A stretch of DNA of 64,000 bases from Natrarchaeobius oligotrophus (GTDB lineage Archaea > Halobacteriota > Halobacteria > Halobacteriales > Natrialbaceae). The DNA is taken from NCBI RefSeq assembly GCF_003841465.1, contig NZ_REFZ01000001.1, positions 1 through 64,000 on the forward strand, in the 5' to 3' direction. The notes beneath the pieces are model-generated. The model was not told the DNA's origin and did no database searches. It saw nothing but the letters and a program-made list of their open reading frames with translations. This document shows, one piece after another, positions 32,945-41,811 of the stretch (positions are counted from its first letter, which is position 1; every line of letters begins with the position of its first letter). The position numbers were made by a program, and so were the translations under genes.

Positions 32945-33988
32945 GTGACAGACGACGATCCGCTCGCGGACATCGATCCGGGCCCGCCCGAACCGGACGA
33001 TCCCGTTCGACCGGCCGCGCTCGTGCTGCCCGCCGTCTCGGAGCCGCCGCTGAACGAGCTCGGCCCCTGGCTCGAGCGCGCCGAGGTCGTCGACGCCGTC
33101 GCGGTCCCCGGCACCGACGCGCCGCTGGCGCTGACCGCCGACGGACGCGCGATCACGACGACCGGAATCGGCAAGAGCGACGCCGCGACGACCGTCGCCG
33201 CACTCCTCGCGACTCCCGGCGTCGACCTCGAGTCGGCGTACGTCGTCTCGTGTGGGATCGCGGGTTCGTCGCCGGAGACGGCCCCGCTCGGGTCGGTCGT
33301 GGTGGCCGACGCGGTCGTCGACTGGGATCGAAAGCACCGATGGGACCGAAGCGAAGAGCGCGACGAAGGGTTCGATCGGGACGAACCCGATGGACGAGGC
33401 GATTCGAGCGCTCGAGGCCGGAGCGGCGACCGGGCCGGCCCGAGCGCTCGAGGTCGACCGGACGATCCGGATCGAGCGATCGACCTCCTCGCGTACCGGC
33501 CGCGGGACTACGTCCACCGGCTCGAGGAGCGCGTCGTCGAGACGGCGCTCGAGGCTGCCCACCGGGTCGACCTCGACGCCGATTCCGACGCGATCGCGTA
33601 CCAGAAGCGGTATCCGGACGCGCCCGAGGACGGGCCGACCGTCGAGACTGGGACGACCGTCTGCGGCGACGAGTTCTGGCACGGCCCGCGGTACGCCCGC
33701 GAGGTCGAGCACCTCTGTGCGCGCTACGGCGTCGGCCCGTACGCGACGACGCAGATGGAAGACGCGGCGACGGCGAGGGCGCTCGAGCGCTTCGGCCGAC
33801 GCGATCGGTACCTGAGCGTCCGCGCGGTGGCGAACTACGATCGATCCGCGCCGGGCGAGAGCGTCGAGGAGAGCTTCGACGGAACCGACGCGAGCCTCGC
33901 GCTCGCGATCGAGAACGCCGCCCGGGTGGGGTCGGCGGTCGTCGACGAACTGGTGGCGGTCGATCCGCTCGGCCTTCGACGCGACTGA
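32945..33988 (+). CDS. Purine nucleoside permease (NUP) family protein
   Basis: A 347-residue protein of the NUP family (PF06516), which despite its name has a nucleoside-phosphorylase-like fold. Motifs: TTTGIGKSDAATTVAALLAT, YVVSCGIAGSSPETAPLGSV, DEFWHGPRYAREVEHLCARY and the QMEDAATARALERFG segment. There is no signal peptide or transmembrane segment, so a cytoplasmic phosphorylase-type role seems more likely than transport. A long Arg/Gly/Ser insert with repeats of RGRSGDRAGPSARGR is at residues 130-165. The GTG start is used. Confidence 0.85.
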   Translation: MTDDDPLADIDPGPPEPDDPVRPAALVLPAVSEPPLNELGPWLERAEVVDAVAVPGTDAPLALTADGRAITTTGIGKSDAATTVAALLATPGVDLESAYVVSCGIAGSSPETAPLGSVVVADAVVDWDRKHRWDRSEERDEGFDRDEPDGRGDSSARGRSGDRAGPSARGRPDDPDRAIDLLAYRPRDYVHRLEERVVETALEAAHRVDLDADSDAIAYQKRYPDAPEDGPTVETGTTVCGDEFWHGPRYAREVEHLCARYGVGPYATTQMEDAATARALERFGRRDRYLSVRAVANYDRSAPGESVEESFDGTDASLALAIENAARVGSAVVDELVAVDPLGLRRD

Positions 33989-34113
33989 GAGCGCCCCGTC
34001 TCGCCGTCGAGACGGGTATCACGATCGTCCGGAGAAGTCACACCGCCGACCGGCGATCCGGAACGCCGCGGCCGCGTCGCTGTGTGCGTCTTCGAGAAGG
34101 GAGATAGAGCCGC

Positions 34114-34911
34114 TCAGACTTCGAGTGCGAGTCCGGCCGTCTCGAGGGCTTCGTCTGCCGCGAGGTCGTCGTGAACGACGCCGGAGACGGCTCGCGCGAT
34201 CGCCTCGGGGTCGTCGTGCTGGAAGATCGATCGCCCCATCGAGACGCCCGCGCCGCCGGCGTCCATGACGCCGCGGACCATCTCGACCGTCTCGCGGTCG
34301 GTTCCCTTCGAGCCGCCGGCAATGACCACCGGCAGGCGGGTCGACTCGACGACGTGCTGAAAGCTGTCGGCGTCGCCGCTGTAGCCGGTCTTGACGACGT
34401 CGGCCCCGAGTTCCTCCGCGAGGCGGACGGCGTGGCCGAGCGCCTCTGGGTCCGTGGAGTCGACGCCGGGGCCGCGTGCGTACGCCATCGCGAGGACGGG
34501 CATACCGAACCGGTCGGCCTCCTCGGTCACCTCGGCGAGCTGGGTGAGCTGGTTCGGTTCGTGATCGGAGCCGACGTTGATGTGAAAGGAGACGGCGTCG
34601 GCTCCCGCGCGGATCGCTTCCTCGACGGTGCCGGTGAGGCGCTTGTCGTTCTCGTCGGGCCCGATCGTCGTCGAACCGTTGAGGTGGACGATGTACCCCT
34701 GACCGTTTTTGTTGTCGTGGACGCGCGGGGCGATCCCCTTCTGCGTGAGGACGGCGTCCGCGCCGCCGCGGGTGACGCCGTCGATCGTCGATTCGATGTC
34801 TTTCAGTCCCCGGACGGCACCCATCGTGATGCCGTGATCCATCGGGACGATCACGTACGATCCGTCTGTACCGATTCGCTCGAGTCGTGCCTGTGTTCCA
34901 GTGGTCGTCAT
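34114..34911 (-). CDS. 2-amino-3,7-dideoxy-D-threo-hept-6-ulosonate synthase
   Basis: A 265-residue class I aldolase homologue that starts archaeal aromatic amino acid synthesis from aspartate semialdehyde and a deoxy-sugar phosphate (MJ0400 type). The Asp in VPMDHGITMG, SFHINVGSDHEPNQ, and the Schiff-base Lys in VVKTGYSGD are visible, with phosphate contacts in IAGGSKG and GVSMGRSIFQ. It lies directly after trpA (25 bp) in the same direction, linking the trp operon to its precursor pathway. Confidence 0.93.
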   Translation of the reverse strand: MTTTGTQARLERIGTDGSYVIVPMDHGITMGAVRGLKDIESTIDGVTRGGADAVLTQKGIAPRVHDNKNGQGYIVHLNGSTTIGPDENDKRLTGTVEEAIRAGADAVSFHINVGSDHEPNQLTQLAEVTEEADRFGMPVLAMAYARGPGVDSTDPEALGHAVRLAEELGADVVKTGYSGDADSFQHVVESTRLPVVIAGGSKGTDRETVEMVRGVMDAGGAGVSMGRSIFQHDDPEAIARAVSGVVHDDLAADEALETAGLALEV

Positions 34912-34936
34912 TTGCGGGAGAGTAGCAAGCTTGCGG

Positions 34937-36130
34937 TTATGGGTGTTCTGGTTCGGGCGCTCGGTCGCCGTCCGCGTCGCCGCGGACCGCGCCGTCTTTC
35001 AGTTCGCGGGCTTTCGCCTCGAGAGCGTCCGCCGCGGGAGCGTCGCCGTCCGCGCCGTGCTCGGCGACGATGTCGACGAGCGCGCTGCCGACGATGACGC
35101 CGTCCGCGCCGGCCTCGACGATCTCTGCGGCGTGATCGCCCTCGCTGACGCCGAATCCGACCGCTCTGGGTATGTCGTCGTACGCCGCGAGGCGGGCGAG
35201 GCCGTCGTGGGTCGCACTCGAGACGTCGGCGCGCGCGCCGGTCGTGCCGAGGCGAGCCTGGACGTAGACGAAGCCCGACGCCTGGCTCATGATCGCCTCG
35301 AGGCGGTCGCCTTCGGTCGTCGGCGCGACGATGAAGACGAGATCGAGCCCGTGCGCGTCGCAGGCGTCGCGCAGCGGATCGGCCTCCTCGGCGGGCAGGT
35401 CGGGGACGATGATCCCCGAGAGGCCGACCTCGGCGGCGCGTTCGACGAACGGCCTGACGTCCGCTGCCGGACCGTACTGGAGAACCATGTTGTAGTAGGT
35501 CATCACCAGCAGCGGCGCATCGGTCTCGAGGCGATCGACCAACTCGAAAAAGCCCTCGGGCGTCGTCCCGGCAGCCAGCGCGCGGTTGATCGAAGCCTGA
35601 ATCGTCGGTCCCTCCGCGATGGGTTCCGAGAAGGGGAGACCGAGTTCGATCAGATCGGCGCCGCCGCGGTCGAGCGCTTCGACGTACTCCTTCGTGGCCT
35701 CGAGCGACGGATCGCCCGCGCAGACGTAGGTGATGAGCGCGGGGTGGTTCTCGCGGATGGCCGCCTCGACGTCGCTGTCCGTGGACCCGCGCTCGTCGCC
35801 ATTGCCGTCGGCGCGCACGGATCGCTCCCGACCGTCGCTCCCCGTTTGGGGTTCTCGAGGCTCTCCTCCCTTCGGTCGTCGATCCTCGCCACTCACGGAT
35901 CGCTTCCGATCGTCGCTCCCCGTTTGGGGTTCTCGAGGCTCTCCTCCCTTCGGTCGTCGATCCTCGCCACTCACGGATCGCTTCCGATCGTCGCTCCCCG
36001 TTTGGGGTTCTCGAGGCTCTCCTCCCTTCGGTCGTCGATCCTCGCCACTCACGGATCGCTTCCGATCGTCGCTCCCCGTTTGGGGTTCTCGAGGCTCTCC
36101 TCCCTTCGGTCGTCGATCCTCGCCACTCAC
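34937..36130 (-). CDS. trpA: Tryptophan synthase alpha chain with repeat N-terminus
   Basis: The TrpA barrel begins at [20 protein letters not shown]; catalytic Glu is in [11 protein letters not shown] and catalytic Asp in [13 protein letters not shown], with the phosphate loop GFGVSEG. It splits indole-3-glycerol phosphate to indole for TrpB. The GTG at 36130 overlaps the trpB stop (GTGA), giving 397 residues. About 104 extra residues come from four 26-residue repeats ([20 protein letters not shown] and DRKRSV). A GTG at 35818 would give 293 residues, the usual family length. Each repeat also contains a GTG, so internal starts are possible; which start is used is unclear. Confidence 0.9.
   Translation of the reverse strand: MSGEDRRPKGGEPREPQTGSDDRKRSVSGEDRRPKGGEPREPQTGSDDRKRSVSGEDRRPKGGEPREPQTGSDDRKRSVSGEDRRPKGGEPREPQTGSDGRERSVRADGNGDERGSTDSDVEAAIRENHPALITYVCAGDPSLEATKEYVEALDRGGADLIELGLPFSEPIAEGPTIQASINRALAAGTTPEGFFELVDRLETDAPLLVMTYYNMVLQYGPAADVRPFVERAAEVGLSGIIVPDLPAEEADPLRDACDAHGLDLVFIVAPTTEGDRLEAIMSQASGFVYVQARLGTTGARADVSSATHDGLARLAAYDDIPRAVGFGVSEGDHAAEIVEAGADGVIVGSALVDIVAEHGADGDAPAADALEAKARELKDGAVRGDADGDRAPEPEHP
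35816..36130. repeat. Four tandem 78 bp repeats inside the 5' end of trpA
   Basis: The unit, 78 bp, recurs with landmark ACTCACGGAT at 35891, 35969, 36047 and (partly) 36125. Three copies are almost identical; the one nearest the trpA body (35816-35893) has three to four changes. The period is a multiple of three and no stop occurs in the trpA frame. On the minus strand each unit contains a GTGAGTGG start-like motif and the purine-rich GGGAGGAGAG. Confidence 0.9.
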
Positions 36131-37398
36131 GAGTCGAACACCTCCACGTCCGGCGCGGCCTCGAGGTCGCGCGTTTCGGTCTCCTCGAGCACCGTCTCGA
36201 GGTCCTTGTCGCCTCGACCGGAGACGTTGACGACGACGAGGTCGCCAAGTTCCTCGTGCGCCCGCTCCAGATACCCCAGCGCGTGTGAGGACTCGAGCGC
36301 CGGGATGATCCCCTCGAGTCGCGAGAGCCGGTGGAACGCCTCGAGGGCGTCCTCGTCGTCGACGGTGACGGGCGTCACGCGGCCGGTTTCGACGAGGTGG
36401 GCGAGTTCGGGACCGACGCCGGCGTAGTCGAGTCCCGCGCTGACGCTGTGAGATTCCATGATCTGGCCGTCCTCGCTCTGGAGCAGCTTCGTCATCGCGC
36501 CGTGGAGGACGCCGTCGGTCCCCGTCGACAGCGTCGCGGAGTTGGGCGCGACGCCCGCCTCGACGTCGATCTCGAGGCTCGAGCCGCCCGCTTCGACGGC
36601 CACGAGGTCGACCGAGTCGTCCGGAACGAACGCGTGAAACGCGCCCATCGTGTTCGAGCCGCCGCCGGCGCAGGCGACGACGGCGTCCGGCAGTCGTCCG
36701 GCCTGCGATCGAATCTGCTCGCGGGCTTCCTCGCTGATGACCGCCTGGAAGTCCCTGACCATCTTCGGGAACGGGTGAGGGCCGACGATCGAACCGATCA
36801 CGTAGTGGGTCGTCTCGACGGTCGTCGCCCAGTCGCGCATCGTCTCGTTGATCGCTTCCTTCAGCGTTCCGCGGCCGGCTTCGACCGGGTTCACCTCGGC
36901 GCCGTTCATCCGCATCCGGTAGACGTTCGGTCGCTGGCGGTTGACGTCGGTCCGGCCCATGTAGATCTCACACGGCATCTCGAGGTGGGCGGCGGCCATC
37001 GCGGTCGCGGTGCCGTGCTGGCCGGCGCCGGTCTCCGCGATTATCCGCTCTTTGCCCATGTACTTCGCGAGCAACACCTGGCCGAGCGCGTTGTTCAGTT
37101 TGTGCGCGCCGCCGTGGACGAGATCCTCGCGCTTGAGGTAGATATCGCGGTCGTAGCGTTCGCTCAGTCGATCCGCGCGCTGAAGCGGCGTCGGCCGCCC
37201 GCCGAACTCGCGCAGACGCTCGCGAAACTCGTCCACGAAGCCGTCCTCGTTCTCCAGAACGTAGCGTTCGTAGGCGTCCTCGAGTTCGAGCACCGCGGGC
37301 ATCAGCGCCTCCGGGACGTACTGCCCGCCGTACTCGCCGAACGTCCGTTCCTCGTCGATCGATTTCTCCGCCTCGTCCGTTTGCTCGCTCGTACTCAT
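36127..37398 (-). CDS. trpB: Tryptophan synthase beta chain
   Basis: A 423-residue PLP enzyme joining indole with serine. The Schiff-base Lys is residue 100 in [22 protein letters not shown], the phosphate-binding [11 protein letters not shown] and ESSHALGYL complete the active site. The ATGA at 37395-37398 couples it to trpC, and its stop overlaps the trpA start. Normal family length. Confidence 0.97.
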   Translation of the reverse strand: MSTSEQTDEAEKSIDEERTFGEYGGQYVPEALMPAVLELEDAYERYVLENEDGFVDEFRERLREFGGRPTPLQRADRLSERYDRDIYLKREDLVHGGAHKLNNALGQVLLAKYMGKERIIAETGAGQHGTATAMAAAHLEMPCEIYMGRTDVNRQRPNVYRMRMNGAEVNPVEAGRGTLKEAINETMRDWATTVETTHYVIGSIVGPHPFPKMVRDFQAVISEEAREQIRSQAGRLPDAVVACAGGGSNTMGAFHAFVPDDSVDLVAVEAGGSSLEIDVEAGVAPNSATLSTGTDGVLHGAMTKLLQSEDGQIMESHSVSAGLDYAGVGPELAHLVETGRVTPVTVDDEDALEAFHRLSRLEGIIPALESSHALGYLERAHEELGDLVVVNVSGRGDKDLETVLEETETRDLEAAPDVEVFDS

Positions 37399-38225
37399 GA
37401 GTCGTCCTCGTTGGTGGTCGTCTCCGGCCGCCGGCTGGCGTCTCCGTCGTCGGCTCGCGTCAGCCGACGCGTGTTCTCGGTCACGTTCGTTTCGCGCTCG
37501 CCGTGGTCCATGATGGCGCTGCCGACCAGCAGGGCGTCCGCGCCGGCCTGGCGCATGCGCCGGACGTCCGCGGGCGTCGAGATGCCGCTTTCGGCGATCA
37601 GCGTGACGTCCTCCGGTACCGCGGGCGCGACGGACTCGAACGTTTCGAGGTCGACCTCGAGTCGCGCCAGATCGCGGTTGTTCACGCCGACGATCGTCGC
37701 GCCGGCATCGATCGCCGTCTCGAGTTCGTGGCGGTCGTGTACCTCGACGAGCGGCTGGAAGCCGCGGTCCCGGGCCGCCTCGACGAGCGACTCGAGGTCG
37801 TCGACGAACCTGACGATCAACAGTAAGAGATCCGCCTCGACGAGGTCCATGCCGGCCTCCTCGAGTACGAAGTCCTTGCGGAGGACGGGAACGTCGACGG
37901 CCTCCCGGACGCGCGCCAGCGCCTCTGGCGAGCCGCCGAAGTGCGTCGGCTCGGTCAGGACGGAAATCGCCGCCGCCCCGCCCTCGACCATTCGTTTCGC
38001 CAGTTCGACCGGGTCGTCGTCCCGCGTGCCGTCGGCCGTCGGGCTCGTCGGTTTGACCTCCGCGATCAGCGGAACGCGACCGTTCACCGTTGCTCGCTCG
38101 ACAGCGTCCGAAAACGAACGCGCGTCGACGGAGATCGGATCGTCACCGCTCGCCTCGGCCGACCGCTCCCGCGTCGCCGCGAGTATCGACTCGACCGCGG
38201 GAGCGAGGTCGGTTTCAGAGTTCAT
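37395..38225 (-). CDS. trpC: Indole-3-glycerol phosphate synthase
   Basis: A 276-residue TIM barrel. Catalytic Lys 58 is in [14 protein letters not shown], followed by the [13 protein letters not shown] block with the second Lys, [14 protein letters not shown], and phosphate contacts in IAESGIST and LLVGSAIMD. It closes the indole ring from CdRP. It is the first gene of the trpCBA operon, and its start codon lies 3 bp after the TGTACA operator pair. Confidence 0.96.
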   Translation of the reverse strand: MNSETDLAPAVESILAATRERSAEASGDDPISVDARSFSDAVERATVNGRVPLIAEVKPTSPTADGTRDDDPVELAKRMVEGGAAAISVLTEPTHFGGSPEALARVREAVDVPVLRKDFVLEEAGMDLVEADLLLLIVRFVDDLESLVEAARDRGFQPLVEVHDRHELETAIDAGATIVGVNNRDLARLEVDLETFESVAPAVPEDVTLIAESGISTPADVRRMRQAGADALLVGSAIMDHGERETNVTENTRRLTRADDGDASRRPETTTNEDDS

Positions 38226-38227
38226 TG

Positions 38228-38255
38228 TTGTACATCGACGTACTCATATGTACAA
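38228..38255. promoter_or_regulatory. Paired TGTACA operator upstream of trpC
   Basis: TTGTACAT (38228-38235) and ATGTACAA (38248-38255) form a perfect 8 bp inverted repeat with a 12 bp spacer, directly 5' of the trpC start (38225). Each arm contains the palindrome TGTACA, the TRP-box sequence bound by the regulator TrpY in methanogens. Trp-responsive repression of trpCBA by a TrpY/Lrp-like protein is therefore likely; the regulator itself is not in this window. Confidence 0.75.
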
Positions 38256-38295
38256 AAGTCTTGCGCCATCGCGGCACTTCGCACGCCCGACCGGC

Positions 38296-38305
38296 GAATA
38301 TTCAA
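38296..38305 (+). promoter_or_regulatory. TATA-like element GAATATTCAA for the MGMT-like gene
   Basis: The element is centred about 29 bp upstream of the ATG at 38330, the spacing expected for a leaderless haloarchaeal transcript. As a palindromic AT stretch it could also serve the divergent trpC transcript. Confidence 0.55.
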
Positions 38306-38329
38306 GTCGCGTGCGCCTAGGTACTACCC

Positions 38330-38800
38330 ATGGAGGACGTGACGGACGCCGGCATCTACACGCGGGAATCGTCGTACCTCGGACGATACGTACAGCTCGG
38401 TGCGGCCAGCGGCCGCGTCATCAGCGTCTCGTTCCCGGAGCTTCCCGACGAGGACGCCGAGGAGGACCACCCCGCTCTCGACCGGATCTTCGAGTACCTC
38501 GACGGGATCGAGCCGGTCTCGTTCGACGACGTGCAGGTCGCGCTGACGGTACCGACGGATCAACGAGCCGTCCTCGAACAGGTTCGCGGGGTCCCGTACG
38601 GCGATCAGGTCGACGTCGAGACGCTCGCCCGGATGACGCCGGACCTCGATCCGGAGGACGACGACGACGTCATCCTGGTCCGAACCGCCCTCGACGAGAA
38701 CCCCGCGCCGCTTTTGATCCCCGATCATCGGGTCCGCGACGGCCCGAGCGCGGCTCCGCCGGCCGTCGAGCAGAAGCTCCGCTCGATCGAAGAGCTGTAA
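38330..38800 (+). CDS. MGMT-like protein lacking the acceptor cysteine
   Basis: A 156-residue haloarchaeal protein. Its C-terminal half follows O6-alkylguanine-DNA alkyltransferases: GVPYGDQVDVETLARM matches the conserved IPYG..V region, and NPAPLLIPDHRVRDG matches NPxPxxxPCHRV. The acceptor Cys is replaced by Asp (PDHR). It therefore cannot act as a suicide alkyltransferase and may only recognise lesions, like ATL proteins, which carry Trp there. Leaderless promoter at 38296-38305. Confidence 0.8.
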   Translation: MEDVTDAGIYTRESSYLGRYVQLGAASGRVISVSFPELPDEDAEEDHPALDRIFEYLDGIEPVSFDDVQVALTVPTDQRAVLEQVRGVPYGDQVDVETLARMTPDLDPEDDDDVILVRTALDENPAPLLIPDHRVRDGPSAAPPAVEQKLRSIEEL

Positions 38801-38910
38801 CGTGGCGCGTAGCACCGTTCGGAACACCCGCGGCTGGAGACTCGAAACGCTGGTGGCACGAGAATCGGAGCACGGCGAGCCGCGACGACGGCCTGGGGGA
38901 TACCGAACAG

Positions 38911-38984
38911 AGCCAGGAGTGGGATTTGAACCCACGAAGTCTCGATTACAAGTCGAGTGCATGCACCGCCCATGCTCTCCTGGC
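38911..38984 (-). tRNA. tRNA-Thr(TGT)
   Basis: On the minus strand the acceptor pairs GCCAGGA with TCCTGGC. The D arm has GCAT/ATGC, the anticodon arm CTCGA-CTTGTAA-TCGAG puts TGT in the loop (codon ACA, Thr), and the T arm contains GTGGGTTCAAATCCCAC. No intron is visible in the anticodon loop. It lies between the MGMT-like and GNAT genes; no recombinase is near it. Confidence 0.93.
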
Positions 38985-38996
38985 GCTATCGGTCGA

Positions 38997-39503
38997 TTAG
39001 CGACCCTCCTTTGAGTGTGTGTCGTTTTCCGACCGGTTCTCGAGGTCGCGGTGCATCGCGACGCGAAACGTCTCGTACCCCCGTCGCCGGTAAAATCGTC
39101 GAGCCGCGTCGTTGTCGGCCATCACCTCGAGCGTCAGGACGTCGATCCCGCGGCCCGCGAGCGATTCCTCGACGGCCTCGAGCAGGGTCGCGCCGATCCC
39201 CCGATCCCTGTACGACGGTTCGACGTACAGATTCGAGAGCGTCGCGCGCGTCCCGTCGAGTTCGAGCGCGCCGCGTTCGACCGAAAACGAGGCGAACCCC
39301 GCGATCGAACCGTCGGCGCGCGCGACGAGGAGGCCGTCCTCGAGTCGGTACGCCGCGAGGGTCTCGCGCATCGTCGCCCGGTTTTCCTCGGCGAGGACGT
39401 AGGAGTCGTAGGCGCGCTGGTCTCGAGCGAGCCGGACCCACAGCCGTGCGACCGCGTCGACGTCGTCGGCCGTGGCGCGTTCGATCGTCACCTCGGAGTC
39501 CAT
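38997..39503 (-). CDS. GNAT family N-acetyltransferase
   Basis: A 168-residue GNAT enzyme. The acetyl-CoA loop is in LSNLYVEPSYRDRGIGATLL, and the C-terminal motif is MADNDAARRFYRRRGYETFR, with the catalytic-type Tyr. The arrangement is that of RimI-like ribosomal or small-molecule acetylases; substrate unknown. It starts just upstream of the tRNA gene. Confidence 0.88.
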   Translation of the reverse strand: MDSEVTIERATADDVDAVARLWVRLARDQRAYDSYVLAEENRATMRETLAAYRLEDGLLVARADGSIAGFASFSVERGALELDGTRATLSNLYVEPSYRDRGIGATLLEAVEESLAGRGIDVLTLEVMADNDAARRFYRRRGYETFRVAMHRDLENRSENDTHSKEGR

Positions 39504-39560
39504 CGGAATCGTTCGCCGCCAACTCGCGCGTGGCGTCCGAAAGCTCTTTTCATCGGTCCC

Positions 39561-40175
39561 TCAGACCGTTCGACAATCCGAACAGACCAGCTGTCCGTTG
39601 GCGTCCCACAGCGAGTCCGCGAGCGATCCGCAGGCCTCACAGACGCCCTGCGTGGAGAACTCGTCGCCGCCGTTGGGGAGCGCGCGATCGTCGGTCGTCT
39701 CGCTGACCGACTGGGCGATCGGCTCGTCATCACCGGGGGATCGCTCGATCGTCTCGGCTCCGGGGCTCGCACGCGGAGGTGTCGCGGTCGCCTGGAACGA
39801 TCCCGCCGCGGTGATGACGTCGCGCTGGGTGACCAGACCCAGCACCTCCTCGTCGTCCTCGACGACGACGTTGCGGATGTTCTCGCGTCCCATCGTGGTC
39901 GCCGCGTCCGCGAGCGACCGGTCCGGCGGGAGCGAGATGACCGGCGTGGTCATCACGTCGCCGACGATCGTCTCGGCCGGCTCGGCCTCGTCGGCGACGA
40001 CGCCGAGTACGTCCCACTCCGTGACGATGCCGACGGGGTCCGAGCCGCGGACGACGAGCACGCAGGAAGCGCGCTCCTCGCGCATGAGCTGGACCACGCC
40101 GAGGACGGTGTCTGACTCGCTGACACCGACGTATTCGGTCGTCAGGACGTCCCTGACAGACAGTTCCGATTCCAT
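39561..40175 (-). CDS. CBS-domain pair protein with C-terminal zinc ribbon
   Basis: A 204-residue protein with two CBS motifs at residues 1-60 (VRDVLTTEYVGVSESDTVLG) and 68-125 (VGDVMTTPVISLPPDRSLAD, then VLGLVTQRDVITAAG). After a disordered linker a zinc ribbon closes it (CEACGS and CSDC at the end). CBS pairs bind adenine nucleotides and report energy state; the zinc ribbon suggests protein or nucleic acid contact. Confidence 0.85.
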   Translation of the reverse strand: MESELSVRDVLTTEYVGVSESDTVLGVVQLMREERASCVLVVRGSDPVGIVTEWDVLGVVADEAEPAETIVGDVMTTPVISLPPDRSLADAATTMGRENIRNVVVEDDEEVLGLVTQRDVITAAGSFQATATPPRASPGAETIERSPGDDEPIAQSVSETTDDRALPNGGDEFSTQGVCEACGSLADSLWDANGQLVCSDCRTV

Positions 40176-40260
40176 ATGCGAACAATACCCTCGGGCGGGC
40201 TAAAAGCTACTCCCGCCACACTTAAGCGCTCATACGGCGAATGTCAAGGGTTATCAAAAC

Positions 40261-41022
40261 TCACCACTCGAGTTCGACGCGCGTTCCGTCGGCACGGCAG
40301 GTCTCGAGCGCGTGTTTCGCGGCGTACCCCGCATCGTGGGCACTCGCTCCCCTGCCGACGCCGACCTGAAGTTCGACGTCGACGGCCTCTTCGACGTGTC
40401 CGATCGCCTCCTCGTACTCGGCGACCCCGAGGTCCGGACAGACGACGATGACGTTGTCGCCGCCGACGAAAAACGAGAGGCTGTCGTGGACGTATCGCAT
40501 GTGTCGCATTAGCTCCGCGTACCCCTGTTCGATGTGGATGAAACTGTCGAAGGCGTTGAGTTCGTCCGTGTACTGGCCGGTGGCGTCGACGACGTCGAAG
40601 TGTGCGATCTGGACGTCCTCGCCGGTCCGGTGGACGTCGTCGATCGTCCGTCCCTCGAGGCACTCGCGACGGTTTTTATCCTGTGCGCTGCCGGCGTCCT
40701 GGACGAGTGCCGTCGCGTCGGAGAGCGCCTGCACGGGAGTGGTGCCGGTCGCGACGCCGAGACTGAGCGTCACGGGGTACCGGTTGCCGACCGACTCCTG
40801 GAGGAGTTCGTGATCGGCCATCGTCAGGCCGTTCGTGACGGCGATCATGTTGTCGAAGCGGGTGAAAAAGACGTACCCCTCGCGGTTGCCGACGAACTGC
40901 GAGATGTCGGCGTAGAGTCGAGATTGCAGGGTCTGGAGGTCGGCTTCCCGCCTCGGCTCGGGCGTGACGGTCCACGGGCCGTAGTTGTCGATCTGAACGA
41001 GCGTAACCTGCGTATTAGTCAC
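40261..41022 (-). CDS. GTP cyclohydrolase IIa (GCH III)
   Basis: A 253-residue archaeal GTP cyclohydrolase III type enzyme that opens GTP to the formamidopyrimidine intermediate (FAPy) for riboflavin and F420 synthesis. The N-terminal VTLVQIDNYGPWTVTPEPRR and the GGDN motif in SLSFFVGGDNVIVVCPDLG identify it. It uses a GTG start at 41022. Confidence 0.95.
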   Translation of the reverse strand: MTNTQVTLVQIDNYGPWTVTPEPRREADLQTLQSRLYADISQFVGNREGYVFFTRFDNMIAVTNGLTMADHELLQESVGNRYPVTLSLGVATGTTPVQALSDATALVQDAGSAQDKNRRECLEGRTIDDVHRTGEDVQIAHFDVVDATGQYTDELNAFDSFIHIEQGYAELMRHMRYVHDSLSFFVGGDNVIVVCPDLGVAEYEEAIGHVEEAVDVELQVGVGRGASAHDAGYAAKHALETCRADGTRVELEW

Positions 41023-41153
41023 GGTAGACGCCCCTTCCGAGCGCCGTCGTATAAGTGATACGTAATCCAGATTCGTGATGCAAACGCCTCGCGAGAACCC
41101 GCGCCGTCGACGCCGGTGCGGACGGCCTGGCGTGACTGCAACCCGGTGCAATG

Positions 41154-41175
41154 CAACCGCAGCCGTTCGCGGTTG
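41154..41175. terminator. Hairpin CAACCGC-N8-GCGGTTG
   Basis: Perfect 7 bp arms at 41154-41160 and 41169-41175, 28 bp beyond the DUF5785 stop codon on the minus strand. The arms equal those at 19326-19348, and a similar one is at 14097-14119. A role as a 3'-end signal is likely. Confidence 0.45.
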
Positions 41176-41202
41176 ATCGGAATCGGCGGAAAGCAGCCCT
41201 TA

Positions 41203-41526
41203 TTAGGCGTGTTTCTTCTCGGGGTCCGCACCCTGCGGGTGGTAGTCCCAGAAGTTCCCCTCGCGCATCGCCGCGCCGACGGCCTTGTGCATGTCGGTGA
41301 TCGTCTCGAACTCCTCGGGTTCGACGTACTCGAAGATATCGGCCATTGAGACGACCGTCTCGTAGTTGATCCGGATCGGATCGTCGCCGTGGGCGTCGAC
41401 GAACTCATCGCGCTCGAGGGGGAAGTCCTCCTCCTCGTCGACCTTCTTGGCGATGATCGCCATGTCGTACTTGCGCATTCCCTCGCTGCCCTCCTCGCCG
41501 TCGGGATCGTGCGGCCAGTTGCTCAT
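41203..41526 (-). CDS. DUF5785 family haloarchaeal protein
   Basis: A 107-residue conserved protein of DUF5785: MSNWPHDPDGEEGSEGMRKY, then EEDFPLERDEFVDAHGDDPI and FDIV-less FEYVEPEEFETITDMHKAVG. No catalytic motif is known. The ATG at 41526 is the family start. Confidence 0.85.
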   Translation of the reverse strand: MSNWPHDPDGEEGSEGMRKYDMAIIAKKVDEEEDFPLERDEFVDAHGDDPIRINYETVVSMADIFEYVEPEEFETITDMHKAVGAAMREGNFWDYHPQGADPEKKHA

Positions 41527-41601
41527 ACCCGGACGTGTGCAGGGGTCCCGCAAAAGGGTTACTCTCCGTCGTCGAACCGTGACGATGGACGACGTCGACT
41601 C

Positions 41602-41811
41602 TCACTCGTCCGTTCCGTCTGGCTCGGGATCGAACAGGTCCGCGATGCGGCAATCGAAGTGGTCGGCCAGCTTGAACGCGAGCTCGAGCGACGGATCGTA
41701 GCGCTCGCGCTCGATCGCGTTGATCGTCTGGCGCGAGACTCCCACGGTCGCGGCGAGGTCCGCCTGGCTGAGATTCTCGGCCTCCCGATACGTACGGACG
41801 TCGTTTTTCAT
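41602..41811 (-). CDS. XRE-family HTH transcriptional regulator
   Basis: A 69-residue one-domain HTH protein: MKNDVRTYREAENLSQADLA, then ATVGVSRQTINAIERERYDP and the helix LELAFKLADHFDCRIADLFD. It is the classic YozG/Xre-like small repressor. Its start overlaps the stop of the DUF2178 gene (ATGA at 41808-41811). The double palindrome 19 bp before the DUF2178 start is the likely binding site. Confidence 0.9.
   Translation of the reverse strand: MKNDVRTYREAENLSQADLAATVGVSRQTINAIERERYDPSLELAFKLADHFDCRIADLFDPEPDGTDE

Noticed and set aside
35816-36130. CRISPR array at the 78 bp repeats
   Set aside because: The copies are directly adjacent without unique spacers and stay in the trpA frame, so this is a tandem coding repeat.
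38911-38984. tRNA-Thr as attachment site of an integrated element
   Set aside because: No integrase lies near it, and no partial copy of the tRNA 3' end was seen; the window's only integrase is 32 kb away.
36331-39000. 889-codon plus-strand frame antisense to trpB and trpC
   Set aside because: Antisense shadow; trpB and trpC are complete with catalytic residues in the opposite strand.
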